Notes under the pieces: generated by a model
What the model saw: only the letters and a program-made list of their open reading frames with translations
The model's database searches: none
Told to the model about the DNA's origin: nothing
Origin: Thiopseudomonas sp964394445
Lineage (GTDB): Bacteria > Pseudomonadota > Gammaproteobacteria > Pseudomonadales > Pseudomonadaceae
Assembly (NCBI GenBank): GCA_964394445.1
Contig: CAYMXO010000014.1
Location: 1-36,348 of the forward strand
Reading direction: 5' to 3'
DNA: 36,348 nucleotides
Made by a program: the position numbers and the translations under genes
Shown here: one piece after another, positions 1 through 7,940 of the stretch
How the letters are laid out: every line of letters begins with the position of its first letter
How positions within the stretch are numbered: position 1 is the first letter of the stretch

Positions 1-214
1 CACAGTTCATCTCGGCAAACTTCGGTGCAGCCTTGGCAAAGGCGATGAACTCTGTAGTGCACACCGGGGTAAAGTCAGCCGGGTGCGAGAACAGGATCAG
101 CCACTTGCCCTTGTAGTCATCCAGCGACTTCATGCCATGGGTGGTGTTGGCAGTGAAAGCCGGTGCCGGCTCGTTCAAGCGTGGAAAGCTGCATACTGGA
201 GTTTGATTTTCCAT
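1..214 (-). CDS. Peroxiredoxin, Prx6-like (partial, N-terminal part)
   Basis: Only the first 71 codons are inside the window; the gene runs off the left edge. The start is the ATG whose complement lies at 212-214. The protein has the peroxiredoxin active-site pattern PxxxTxxC, seen as PADFTPVC with the peroxidatic cysteine at about residue 52, preceded by a thioredoxin-fold strand (WLILFSHP). The short N-terminus and the SHPADFTPVC wording resemble the Prx6/1-Cys group, which reduces hydrogen peroxide and organic peroxides in the cytoplasm. Whether a resolving cysteine exists cannot be judged because the C-terminus is missing. It is divergent from the Nudix gene and shares a 129-base upstream region with inverted repeats. 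Confidence 0.9.
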   Translation of the reverse strand, partial: MENQTPVCSFPRLNEPAPAFTANTTHGMKSLDDYKGKWLILFSHPADFTPVCTTEFIAFAKAAPKFAEMNC

Positions 215-250
215 GTTGATAACCTCGTAGTTGATTGGGATGTGGAGCCA

Positions 251-278
251 CTTTAACATGCGCAATATATTGTTAAAG
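251..278. promoter_or_regulatory. Perfect 8-bp inverted repeat in divergent promoter region
   Basis: CTTTAACA at 251-258 is matched exactly by TGTTAAAG at 271-278 with a 12-base AT-rich spacer. It sits about 37 bases upstream of the peroxiredoxin start and 65 bases upstream of the Nudix start. The arm length and spacing fit a dimeric regulator site overlapping a promoter. The regulator cannot be named from the sequence. Confidence 0.45.
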
Positions 279-298
279 AATATATAGATTATAGACCT

Positions 299-315
299 GA
301 TAGGTTCCTTCTATC
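299..315. promoter_or_regulatory. OxyR-like palindrome upstream of peroxiredoxin
   Basis: GATAG at 299-303 and CTATC at 311-315 form a palindrome. Its 15-base core, ATAGGTTCCTTCTAT, fits the OxyR half-site consensus ATAGnTnnnAnCTAT except for one T in place of A. Further ATAG words begin at 284 and 291, but I do not see a well-formed second half-site at the canonical 22-base spacing. OxyR control of a peroxiredoxin would make sense; the assignment is tentative. Confidence 0.3.
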
Positions 316-343
316 GCAAGCCCAACCCGCAAGGAACTCTCCA

Positions 344-775
344 ATGAACGACCTGCGCCACCCCTGCCCTGCCGTCTCTGCGGCCATTCTCGATGGTCAG
401 CGGATTCTGCTGGTCGGGCGGGCACGGGAGCCCGGTGCCGGGCTGCTGGTGTTTCCCGGCGGCAAGATCGAGTGGGGAGAGACCGCCGAACACGCGCTGG
501 TGCGTGAGGTTCTGGAGGAAACCGGCCTGCAGGTACGCCCCGAACGCCTTCTGGCCTGTAGCGACCTGCTGCAGCATGATGCGGATGGCAACCTGCAGCA
601 CCATTTCGTCATCCTGACCTGGCTGTGCCGCTGGCAGGGCGGCGAGCTGCGTGCCGGCAGCGATGCCGCGCAGGCTTTATGGTATGACGCCGATAAAATC
701 GCGGGTAGCGACAGAATCCCGCAAAACGTGCGCAGCCTGGCCCTGCAGTTGCTCACGTCAGGCGCACCTGACTGA
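344..775 (+). CDS. Nudix hydrolase (MutT-like)
   Basis: This is a 143-residue single-domain protein. A perfect Nudix box GX5EX7REUXEEXGU lies at about residues 40-62: GKIEWGE, seven residues, then REVLEETGL. The box binds the metal and places the catalytic glutamates that hydrolyse a nucleoside diphosphate linked to another moiety. Small stand-alone Nudix proteins commonly clean up oxidised nucleotides or cleave NDP-sugars or NADH; the exact substrate is not readable here. An AAGGA ribosome site lies 15-20 bases before the ATG. It stands alone, divergent from the peroxiredoxin gene. Confidence 0.9.
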   Translation: MNDLRHPCPAVSAAILDGQRILLVGRAREPGAGLLVFPGGKIEWGETAEHALVREVLEETGLQVRPERLLACSDLLQHDADGNLQHHFVILTWLCRWQGGELRAGSDAAQALWYDADKIAGSDRIPQNVRSLALQLLTSGAPD

Positions 776-886
776 GTTGCTCGGGCGCACCCTCCCGGAT
801 GCGCGACAGAGCATCCAAGATTTTACCTGGCCAACGAACAGGAACGCGACGCACAGCGGTCGGACAATCTCCAAACAGTCGTTTTA

Positions 887-901
887 ATACCGAAGTGGTA
901 T
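887..901. promoter_or_regulatory. Palindrome ATACC-N5-GGTAT upstream of the TonB receptor
   Basis: ATACC (887-891) and GGTAT (897-901) are perfect inverted arms around GAAGT. The site fits the T-N11-A architecture common to LysR-type regulators and overlaps a possible -10 (TATGAT, 899-904). It lies about 95 bases before the likely receptor start. A related word occurs inverted between modC and cynS (12275-12284). Confidence 0.3.
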
Positions 902-995
902 GATGCACGGCCGGACTCCAAGGGGGGTCCAGGCCATCCGGACGCTTCCCGACAGAACATGCCGGCTGCACCCACCCAGAATGCTTGATACCCTT

Positions 996-3215
996 ATGAA
1001 AAAACGCAATACCTGTAGTCGTCTCCTTGCAATCATCGGTTCCCTGTCGCTAGCGATTCCGTCAGCCAACGCCGCAACGGATTTAAGCAGCAGCACAAGC
1101 CAGCTGCTCGAACTGTCACTGGCCGAGCTGGTCAACACGCCGATCATTACGGCTTCACGCAGCGCCGAATACCGCGACCAGACTCCGGCGCATATTGTCG
1201 TTATTACCCGCAAGCAGATCCGCGAACGGCGCTACAAGAACCTGGCCGATCTGCTTGAAGATTTACCCGGCGTGGACTTTCAGCGTGGCACCAAGTCCTG
1301 GCACTTCAACCAGTTTTCGGTTCAGGGAAACCTGGGGCCCAACCGCCTGCTGATCCTGCAAGATGGCGTGCGCATCAACCAGCCTTTGGCCGGCGGTTAC
1401 CCGGTAGCGGAAAACCTGGCCCTGTATCAGGCCCGGCAGGTTGAGTTCCTTTATGGCCCGGCTGCCGCACTCTATGGTGCTGATGCGGTATCCGGCGTGG
1501 TCAACATCATTACCGAACCCGGCAACCAGACTGATGGCAGCTGGGTATCCACAGGCGCCGGCAGCTTCAACAGCCGCGAACATTCCTTTATGGCCGGCTT
1601 CAACAGCCAGAACGATATCAGCCTGTCGCTTGGCGGCCACTGGCAGGAGTCGGACCGGGACCGGCTGGACAAACGCTACAAATCCCATTTCCGCAAGGTG
1701 GACATGAAGCCGTACTCTGGCCCTGTCATTATCCCTGCTGCGCAACGCGAAAGGTATCGCGGTGAAATCAGTAGCCACAGCCTGTTTGGCCGGTTTGATG
1801 TGGCCGACCGTTTTACCCTGGGCTATTACCGGCACCAGTTCAGCAGCCTGACCAGTACTGTCGACCCTTATGCCACCACCCGCTACAGCAGCAAGGCACG
1901 CTGGATCACCACCTCTGACACCCTGTACGGACGCTACAGGTTTGCCCTGGGCGAGCGTCTGAACAGCCAGCTACAGCTGGATTATTCACGCATGGAAGTT
2001 GACCCACGCGCCCACTACGACAACAGGTACAGCGGCTTCAGGCCGAGTTATTCATATAGCTATGGCCGCCGCATCGGTGCGGAGCAGTCCTTTGACTGGG
2101 CCTGGCGCGAAAACCAGCAGGTCCAGTTTGGCCTCGGGATCCAGCGCTTCCGCGCCATCGAATCCGCCGCCATGCCTTTCAAGTATAAAACCAGCAAGGC
2201 GCCGGGCAAGCAGGATATGTACTACCCCAATACCGGCTTGCCCATGCGCATCGCCCACGACCGCAGCCGCAGCAACTACGGCTATATGCAGCTGTTGTCG
2301 CAATGGAGTGACAGCTTTTCCACCACGGTCGGCTTTCGTTTCGACCACCATTCAGCCTATAGCGACACCTTCAATCCACGCCTGGGGCTGGTGTGGAAAC
2401 CGCAAGACAACCATGTATTCAAGCTGCTTTACGGCGAAGCCTTCCGCGCACCCTCGGCCGAAGAGTCACTGGGCGCCTATGGTGTGTTCAGCGGCGCCCA
2501 GGAGGACGGTCTTTACCAGGGCGAGCATTTCCGCATTGCCAATCCGGACCTCAATCCGGAAAAGGTCCGTACCCTGGGTCTGGTTTGGGAATGGCGGCCC
2601 ACCCGCAACCTGAACCTGATCAGCAACCTGTACCACAGCCGCATCAGCGACCTGATCGTTACCAAAAAAATCCCCGGCAATATTACCAGTGCCATTCCGG
2701 GTGCCACGCTGAGCAACAGCAGCCAGAAAGTCAACGCCGGCCGGCAACGCCATACCGGGCTGGATCTTAGCGCACAATGGCGCTTCCGCCTGGACAATAA
2801 CTGGACTGGCGATCTCTGGGCCAGTGCCGGCTGGATCGATGGCCGCGTCGAAGAGTCCGGCACTGACCGGAAAATCCCCTATACATCCAGTTATCGCTTC
2901 AAGGCGGGCACCACTTTCCGCTACCGTGACAGCCTGACCGTTACGCCAAAAATACGCTGGACCGACAGGGTTACCAACGGCAGAACCGGGCCACCGGCGG
3001 CCGGCAGTGGTGTACCTTCCGCCAGCTGTAACAGCATTAAAAAGGCACCAGACCGCTGCACCACTCCCGGCTATACCGTCATGGACCTGCATATCGGCTG
3101 GCACAGCCTGCTGGGCAGCCAGGCCAGCCTGTGGCTGGACATCTACAACCTGACCGACAAACGCTATTATGCGGCGGCCGCTTCCGGTGACCACACCTTC
3201 TGGGACATGCCATAA
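996..3215 (+). CDS. TonB-dependent outer-membrane receptor, interrupted by an in-frame stop near its C-terminus
   Basis: The start was placed at the ATG at 996 because it begins a proper signal peptide (MKKRNTCSRL..., cleavage after AxA near residue 26); an upstream in-frame ATG at 981 is possible. The mature N-terminus has the SLAELVNTPIITASR type plug entry, a full plug (LADLLEDLPGVDFQRG, LYGPAAALYGADAVSGVVNIIT) and a long beta-barrel. It belongs to the TonB receptor subset that often accompanies YfiR-like proteins. The gene stops at TAA 3213-3215 right after DMP. The missing last barrel strand, QSRNWMISAEWRF, follows in the same frame up to TGA 3255-3257, three bases before the next ATG. 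A C-to-T change in a CAA codon would explain this. Loss of the terminal aromatic strand usually harms outer-membrane assembly. The substrate is unknown. Confidence 0.85.
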   Translation: MKKRNTCSRLLAIIGSLSLAIPSANAATDLSSSTSQLLELSLAELVNTPIITASRSAEYRDQTPAHIVVITRKQIRERRYKNLADLLEDLPGVDFQRGTKSWHFNQFSVQGNLGPNRLLILQDGVRINQPLAGGYPVAENLALYQARQVEFLYGPAAALYGADAVSGVVNIITEPGNQTDGSWVSTGAGSFNSREHSFMAGFNSQNDISLSLGGHWQESDRDRLDKRYKSHFRKVDMKPYSGPVIIPAAQRERYRGEISSHSLFGRFDVADRFTLGYYRHQFSSLTSTVDPYATTRYSSKARWITTSDTLYGRYRFALGERLNSQLQLDYSRMEVDPRAHYDNRYSGFRPSYSYSYGRRIGAEQSFDWAWRENQQVQFGLGIQRFRAIESAAMPFKYKTSKAPGKQDMYYPNTGLPMRIAHDRSRSNYGYMQLLSQWSDSFSTTVGFRFDHHSAYSDTFNPRLGLVWKPQDNHVFKLLYGEAFRAPSAEESLGAYGVFSGAQEDGLYQGEHFRIANPDLNPEKVRTLGLVWEWRPTRNLNLISNLYHSRISDLIVTKKIPGNITSAIPGATLSNSSQKVNAGRQRHTGLDLSAQWRFRLDNNWTGDLWASAGWIDGRVEESGTDRKIPYTSSYRFKAGTTFRYRDSLTVTPKIRWTDRVTNGRTGPPAAGSGVPSASCNSIKKAPDRCTTPGYTVMDLHIGWHSLLGSQASLWLDIYNLTDKRYYAAAASGDHTFWDMP

Positions 3216-3257
3216 CAAAGCAGAAACTGGATGATTTCTGCGGAGTGGCGCTTCTGA
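3213..3257 (+). other. In-frame TAA followed by the orphaned C-terminal beta-strand of the receptor
   Basis: After TAA at 3213-3215, codons 3216-3254 read QSRNWMISAEWRF and end at TGA 3255-3257. A final aromatic residue after an alternating amphipathic strand is the hallmark of outer-membrane barrel C-termini, so this is the lost end of the upstream receptor. Confidence 0.75.
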
Positions 3258-3259
3258 TC

Positions 3260-3811
3260 ATGGTTTCCCGGGGCCGACAGCTGCTATCCGTGCTGCTTGC
3301 ACTGGTTCTGGCGGCAGCACCAGTATCGGTGCATAGTGCCAATCCGGCCGTATCCGAATACGCGATCAAATCGGCTTTGCTGCTGAAGCTGACCCGTTTT
3401 GTCTATCTCCCGACAGGCAACCACGCCGGTCAGCTGCCGGTTCTGTGCGTCCTGGGTTCCAATCCGTTCGGCAATACACTGCACGAGCTGAACCAGGCAA
3501 CCGGACCGGAAAAACAGGTACAGCTAAAGCTCCCGGCCAGCGCTGCCGATGCCGCTGACTGCAAATTTGTCTTTATCAGCCGAAGCGAACACCGCAGGCT
3601 GGGCCAGATTCTGCGGCAACTGGCGCAATACAAGCTGGTCACCATTTCCGACATCAGGGGATTTGCCCACAGCGGCGGCATGGTTGAGCTGGCACTGGAA
3701 GACACATACGACAGCTCGATCAATATCCTGATCAACCGCCATGCTGCCGCCCGGCAAGGCATCAAGTTCAACGCCCAGTTGTTGCGTCTGGCGACGCTGG
3801 TCAGGGAGTAG
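3260..3811 (+). CDS. YfiR family periplasmic protein (DUF4154)
   Basis: This protein has about 183 residues. An in-frame GTG at 3245 gives a longer form, but the ATG at 3260 begins directly with a signal peptide (MVSRGRQLLSVLLALVLAAA) and falls just after the original receptor stop. The mature part follows the DUF4154/YfiR pattern: an N-terminal YAIKSALLLKLTRFVYLP, a central CKFVFISRSE, and a C-terminal GGMVELALEDTYDSSINILINRHAAARQGIKFNAQLLRLATLV. In Pseudomonas, YfiR is the periplasmic repressor of the diguanylate cyclase YfiN. Here the partner is more likely the sensor kinase encoded 12 bases downstream. It is the second gene of a four-gene unit from receptor to diguanylate cyclase. The family call is strong; the partner is inferred. 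Confidence 0.88.
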   Translation: MVSRGRQLLSVLLALVLAAAPVSVHSANPAVSEYAIKSALLLKLTRFVYLPTGNHAGQLPVLCVLGSNPFGNTLHELNQATGPEKQVQLKLPASAADAADCKFVFISRSEHRRLGQILRQLAQYKLVTISDIRGFAHSGGMVELALEDTYDSSINILINRHAAARQGIKFNAQLLRLATLVRE

Positions 3812-3823
3812 CGGGATGCAGCC

Positions 3824-6800
3824 ATGGCACTAAAACACGTTCACAGCAAACTGCTCCTTGTTTTTTCTCTGGCACTGAGCATTTCGGTCCTGTTGATCCT
3901 GCTGCTGATGGTCTGGCTGCAAACCCATCTGGTACGTGCCGAATGGCAAGAGTCACTGCAAACGCAAGCACGCCTGATTGCCCACAACAGCCAGGCAGCC
4001 CTGGACTTCCAGGACCAGCGCGAAGCGCAGCGCCTGTTGCACTCACTGGAGCGCAACCCGAACATTCTGCAGGCCAGCTTTTACGTCGATGCCCGCCAGA
4101 AACCGTTTGCCCGCTACAGCTCTAGCCAGGTGACCAACATTAACCTGCCGTTGGTCCGCCTTGCCCAGCAGCCCGGAGAAACCTTCAGGTTTACCGACAA
4201 CAAACTGCTGGTGTGGTCAGATATTCCCGGAGACAGCAACGAAGCACGCATCGAAATCATTGCCAGCCTGGAGCAAATGCGCCAGGCGATCTGGCATACC
4301 ACCATACAAACAGCGATGTATCTGGCCGGGTTGCTGGCAGTGTTACTGGTACTGGCCAATCAGGCCGCGCGACGCATTGCCTCGCCCTTGCAGGAACTAA
4401 ACAGGCTAACCACGGAAATGACACGCAACCCGCGCCTGAGCAGCCGTTTCCAGGTACGCGGCGAAGACGAGCTGGCGCAGCTGGGTTCCAGCCTGAACCA
4501 CATGCTCGATACCTTGCAGGCCCGTGACAAAGAGCTTGAGCGTTACCGGCTCGGGCTTGAGCAGCAGGTTGAGCAACGCACCCGCGAACTGGTAGTTGCC
4601 GTTGATGCTGCCAACCAGGCCAGTCAGGCCAAGTCGGACTTCCTGGCACGCATCAGCCATGAAATCCGTACACCAATGAACACTATTGTCGGCTTGGGCC
4701 AGCTCATGCTGAACAGTGGCCTGAACGAGCACCAGCGCCAGCAGCAGAAGCAGGTACTGTCCGCCTCGGACATGCTGCTGGGCCTGATCAACGACATCCT
4801 CGACTACTCGCGGATCGAGGCCGGCAAGCTGGAAATCGAATATATTCCCTGCAATATCGAACAGGTGCTCAAGGACGTCTCCAGCCAGCTGGCCCTGCGT
4901 GCCCAGCAACGTGGCCTGAAATTGTTGGTGCACCTGGATACCGCGGTTCCCGTACATATCCTGAGCGACCCCCTGCGCCTGCGCCAGATCCTGCTCAACC
5001 TGGTCAATAACGCCATCAAGTTCACCGAAAAAGGCGAAGTAACGGTCAGGGTCGCCCATGCCCCGGCAGAAAGTGGCGCCAGCCACGGCTGGCTCAATCT
5101 CAGCGTGCAGGACACCGGCATGGGGATTCCGGCCAACAAACTGGATGATCTGTTCAATCCCTTCACCCAGGTCGATGACAGCATGACGCGGCGCTTTGGC
5201 GGCAGCGGTCTGGGCCTGGCGATCTGCCGACAGCTGGCCGAACTGATGGGCGGCAGCATCCAGGTCAAAAGCCGGGACGGCCACGGCAGCACCTTTACTG
5301 TCAGCCTCCCCTGCCATGCTGCCGACAACGATCTGCTACCATCTACGGCCAGCAGGCAACTGCAGCAGCGCGTGCTGGTCATTGATGACAACGCCAGTGC
5401 CCGTGACATCCTGCAAAGCATGCTGGATGATCTGGGCATGCGCACCGCAACCGCTGCAAGCGGCGAACGTGGCCTGCAAATGTTGCAGCAAGCCAGTGCT
5501 GCCGGTGACCCCTTCCAGCTGATCCTGCTGGACTGGCTGATGCCCGGCATGGACGGTATCGAAACCGCCCAGGCCATTCGCACCATAGCCGGCGATATCC
5601 CGGCCATCCTGATGGTCACGGCCGGAAACCATGAACAGCTGTCTACCCTGGCCAGCCGTGTCGGCCTGCGACAAATCCTCACCAAGCCCGTGGAACGTAC
5701 AGCCCTGCAGGAGGGCGTCCTGAACGTATTGAGCCTCGACTACCAACAACCGGATACGCCCGAGCAGCCAAGCGATACCAGGTACGATTTTAGCAGCATC
5801 AGCCACGCCCGCATCCTGCTGGTCGACGACGTCGAGCTGAACCGGCTGGTCGCCCTGGCCATGCTGGAAGAGACCGGAGTGCACGTTGACATTGCAGAAA
5901 ACGGCCGGCAGGCGATCGAGATGCTCGACCAGACAGACTATGATCTGATCCTGATGGATATCCAGATGCCGGTCATGGACGGCATCAGCGCAACCCGCAA
6001 AATTCGCCAGCAACAAAAGTTCCGGCAACTGCCGATTCTGGCAATGACGGCCCATGCCCGCATCAGTGATCGTGATGCCAGCCTGGCGGCCGGCATGAAC
6101 GGCCATCTGTCCAAACCGGTCAGTCAGGACACCCTGTATCAGGCGTTGTTAAAGTGGATTCCCCCTCTCTGCGCACGGGCAACAGAAGCGTCAACCGACA
6201 CATTGCAACCCGTCAGCAGCCATAACCGCGCAACCGACCAGCGTCCCGAATTACCGGAGCTCCCGGGAATAGATACGGTCAGGGGGCTCAGTCACAGCCT
6301 GAACAAGCCTGATCTCTATCTGCGTATTCTGAGCCGCTTCCCCGCCGAGTTTGGTCACAGCCTGGAACAGATCGGACTGGCCATCGAAGCGGCCGACTGG
6401 GTGTGGGCGCACCGTCTGGCCCACTCGCTCAAGTCCGCAGCTGCCACCATCGGGGCTTCCACGCTGGCCGCACAGGCAGCCGGCATGGAACAACTGCTGG
6501 CTGCACAGCGGATGCCAAACAGTGCACAATTCAACAGCATGTGTGCCGAACTGCGGCGCGTGTGCGTTCTGCTAAGCGATCTGCCCGCGACGAGCGGAAA
6601 CACGGTGACGACTGATAGCGGCGAACGTTGCAGCCACGCCGCCCTGATATTGACCGAACAACTCCAGCAGCAGCTTGTCAGCGATGATGCCGCCGCACTG
6701 GCCACTCTGGTCGAGCTGCAACACAGCCTGTCCGGTATTCCTTCCGCCGGTCCGGTCCTGGAACAGCTGTACGAGCAAATCGAGGATATCGAATACCAGG

Positions 6801-6856
6801 CTGCGCTCGACATCCTGCCAGCCCTGCGCCAACTGCTGCAGGAGTCCACAGCATGA
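3824..6856 (+). CDS. Hybrid sensor histidine kinase: HAMP-HisKA-HATPase-REC-REC-HPt
   Basis: This is a 1010-residue inner-membrane hybrid kinase. A first membrane helix lies at about 10-32, then a periplasmic sensor segment of roughly 130 residues, a second helix at about 163-182, HAMP to about 240, and a short coiled coil. The phosphorylated histidine is H279 in SHEIRTP. The ATP-binding domain has an N-box at about 393, DTGMGIP at about 430 and GGSGLGLAI at about 460. Two receiver domains follow, with phospho-aspartates D570 (LLDWLMPGMDG) and D712 (LMDIQMPVMDG). A C-terminal HPt domain has AHSLKS histidine H867. This is a complete BarA-like phosphorelay. Its stop overlaps the start of the diguanylate cyclase response regulator by four bases, so that regulator is the obvious phosphate acceptor. 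YfiR upstream may gate the periplasmic domain. Confidence 0.95.
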   Translation: MALKHVHSKLLLVFSLALSISVLLILLLMVWLQTHLVRAEWQESLQTQARLIAHNSQAALDFQDQREAQRLLHSLERNPNILQASFYVDARQKPFARYSSSQVTNINLPLVRLAQQPGETFRFTDNKLLVWSDIPGDSNEARIEIIASLEQMRQAIWHTTIQTAMYLAGLLAVLLVLANQAARRIASPLQELNRLTTEMTRNPRLSSRFQVRGEDELAQLGSSLNHMLDTLQARDKELERYRLGLEQQVEQRTRELVVAVDAANQASQAKSDFLARISHEIRTPMNTIVGLGQLMLNSGLNEHQRQQQKQVLSASDMLLGLINDILDYSRIEAGKLEIEYIPCNIEQVLKDVSSQLALRAQQRGLKLLVHLDTAVPVHILSDPLRLRQILLNLVNNAIKFTEKGEVTVRVAHAPAESGASHGWLNLSVQDTGMGIPANKLDDLFNPFTQVDDSMTRRFGGSGLGLAICRQLAELMGGSIQVKSRDGHGSTFTVSLPCHAADNDLLPSTASRQLQQRVLVIDDNASARDILQSMLDDLGMRTATAASGERGLQMLQQASAAGDPFQLILLDWLMPGMDGIETAQAIRTIAGDIPAILMVTAGNHEQLSTLASRVGLRQILTKPVERTALQEGVLNVLSLDYQQPDTPEQPSDTRYDFSSISHARILLVDDVELNRLVALAMLEETGVHVDIAENGRQAIEMLDQTDYDLILMDIQMPVMDGISATRKIRQQQKFRQLPILAMTAHARISDRDASLAAGMNGHLSKPVSQDTLYQALLKWIPPLCARATEASTDTLQPVSSHNRATDQRPELPELPGIDTVRGLSHSLNKPDLYLRILSRFPAEFGHSLEQIGLAIEAADWVWAHRLAHSLKSAAATIGASTLAAQAAGMEQLLAAQRMPNSAQFNSMCAELRRVCVLLSDLPATSGNTVTTDSGERCSHAALILTEQLQQQLVSDDAAALATLVELQHSLSGIPSAGPVLEQLYEQIEDIEYQAALDILPALRQLLQESTA

Positions 6857-7776
6857 TCAGCCACCACCCCCATGACTTTACCATCCTGATTGCCGACGAT
6901 GAAAAACAGAACCGGTTATTACTGACCGAGCTGTTTCGCGATGACTACAGAATCATTCTGGCCAAGCACGGCGAGCAAACCATCCGGCTGGCCAACGAGC
7001 ACTTGCCCGACCTGATCTTGCTGGATGTGCTGATGCCGGGCATGGATGGCCTGAGCGTCATCCGTGAACTCAAACGCAATGATGCCACGCGCCACATTCC
7101 AGTCATTTTTATCACCGGCCTCAACTCGCCAACCGATGAAGAACAGGGGCTGGGTCTGGGCGCGGCCGACTATATCGGCAAGCCCTTTCATGCCGCGGTG
7201 GTACGTGCCAGGGTGCGCAACCAGCTGCAGATCGTGCATCAGCGTCGTCTGCTGGAACAGCTGGCGTTGCTTGACGGCCTGACCGGCATCCCCAACCGGC
7301 GGCACTTTGACCAGGCCTTCGAGCGTGAGTGGGCCCGTGGCCAGCGTTCGCGACACCCAATATCGCTGATCATGGTGGATGTTGACCATTTCAAGAACTA
7401 CAACGACACCCTCGGCCATGCCGCCGGAGACCGCGTCCTGCAGGAAATTGCCGCCCTGCTGCGTGGCTGCATCCTGCGTGCGCCTGACCTGATAGCACGC
7501 TATGGCGGCGAAGAATTCGTCCTGTTGCTGCCGGAAACATCAATCATCGAAGCCCAGGTGGTGGCCCAGCGGATCATCGAGCGTCTGGCGGCTAAAAACA
7601 TCCCGCATCCGCAATCACCGACTGCAACCCATATCACCGTCAGCCTTGGCGGTATCAGTTTTGTTCCTGGCCAAGCCGAACCGGATACCTCACTACTGGA
7701 GCAGGCAGACACGGCCCTGTACCAGGCCAAGGCAGAAGGACGCAACCGCTGGGTCTGGGCCAAATCGAACCTCTAG
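6853..7776 (+). CDS. Response regulator diguanylate cyclase (REC-GGDEF)
   Basis: This is a 307-residue cytoplasmic protein. The N-terminal receiver has acidic-pocket residues in IADDEK and phospho-aspartate D58 (LILLDVLMPGMDG), with the conserved lysine in GKPF. The C-terminal GGDEF domain begins at LDGLTGIPNRR, has the metal/substrate segment VDVDHFKNYNDTLGHAAGD, an intact GGEEF active-site signature at about 218-222, and an inhibitory I-site RAPD five residues before it. It should make cyclic di-GMP when phosphorylated and be product-inhibited, as for WspR/PleD-type enzymes. The ATGA overlap with the hybrid kinase indicates translational coupling and a cognate pair. The output target is not visible. 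Confidence 0.95.
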   Translation: MISHHPHDFTILIADDEKQNRLLLTELFRDDYRIILAKHGEQTIRLANEHLPDLILLDVLMPGMDGLSVIRELKRNDATRHIPVIFITGLNSPTDEEQGLGLGAADYIGKPFHAAVVRARVRNQLQIVHQRRLLEQLALLDGLTGIPNRRHFDQAFEREWARGQRSRHPISLIMVDVDHFKNYNDTLGHAAGDRVLQEIAALLRGCILRAPDLIARYGGEEFVLLLPETSIIEAQVVAQRIIERLAAKNIPHPQSPTATHITVSLGGISFVPGQAEPDTSLLEQADTALYQAKAEGRNRWVWAKSNL

Positions 7777-7777
7777 T

Positions 7778-7796
7778 CCGGGCAATGACTGCCCGG
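7778..7796 (+). terminator. Stem-loop just after the diguanylate cyclase gene
   Basis: CCGGGCA (7778-7784) and TGCCCGG (7790-7796) form a perfect 7-bp GC-rich stem with a 5-base loop, two bases after the stop codon. No T-run follows, so it is a weak intrinsic terminator at best, or an mRNA 3'-end stabiliser. Confidence 0.45.
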
Positions 7797-7906
7797 CATG
7801 GCCATTACAAGCACTGCCGGCCAGTCAAAACCCGCAACAGCAGTTGCAGGCCATACAGCCAGTCGGGATTGCGAACTGTTTCCGCCAAAAAATCATCCAC
7901 TTCGAC

Positions 7907-7912
7907 TATACT
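7907..7912 (+). promoter_or_regulatory. Possible -10 element for galU
   Basis: TATACT, one mismatch from TATAAT, lies 28 bases before the galU ATG. No convincing -35 is present at the normal distance, so this is a weak call. Confidence 0.3.
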
Positions 7913-7940
7913 CTGCGTCCTCAAAGTCAGGATAGTTGTC

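Noticed and set aside
900..995. Upstream extension of the TonB receptor to the ATG at 900
   Set aside because: The extra residues are arginine- and proline-rich, lack similarity to a signal peptide and overlap a palindromic element; the ATG at 996 starts a normal signal peptide.
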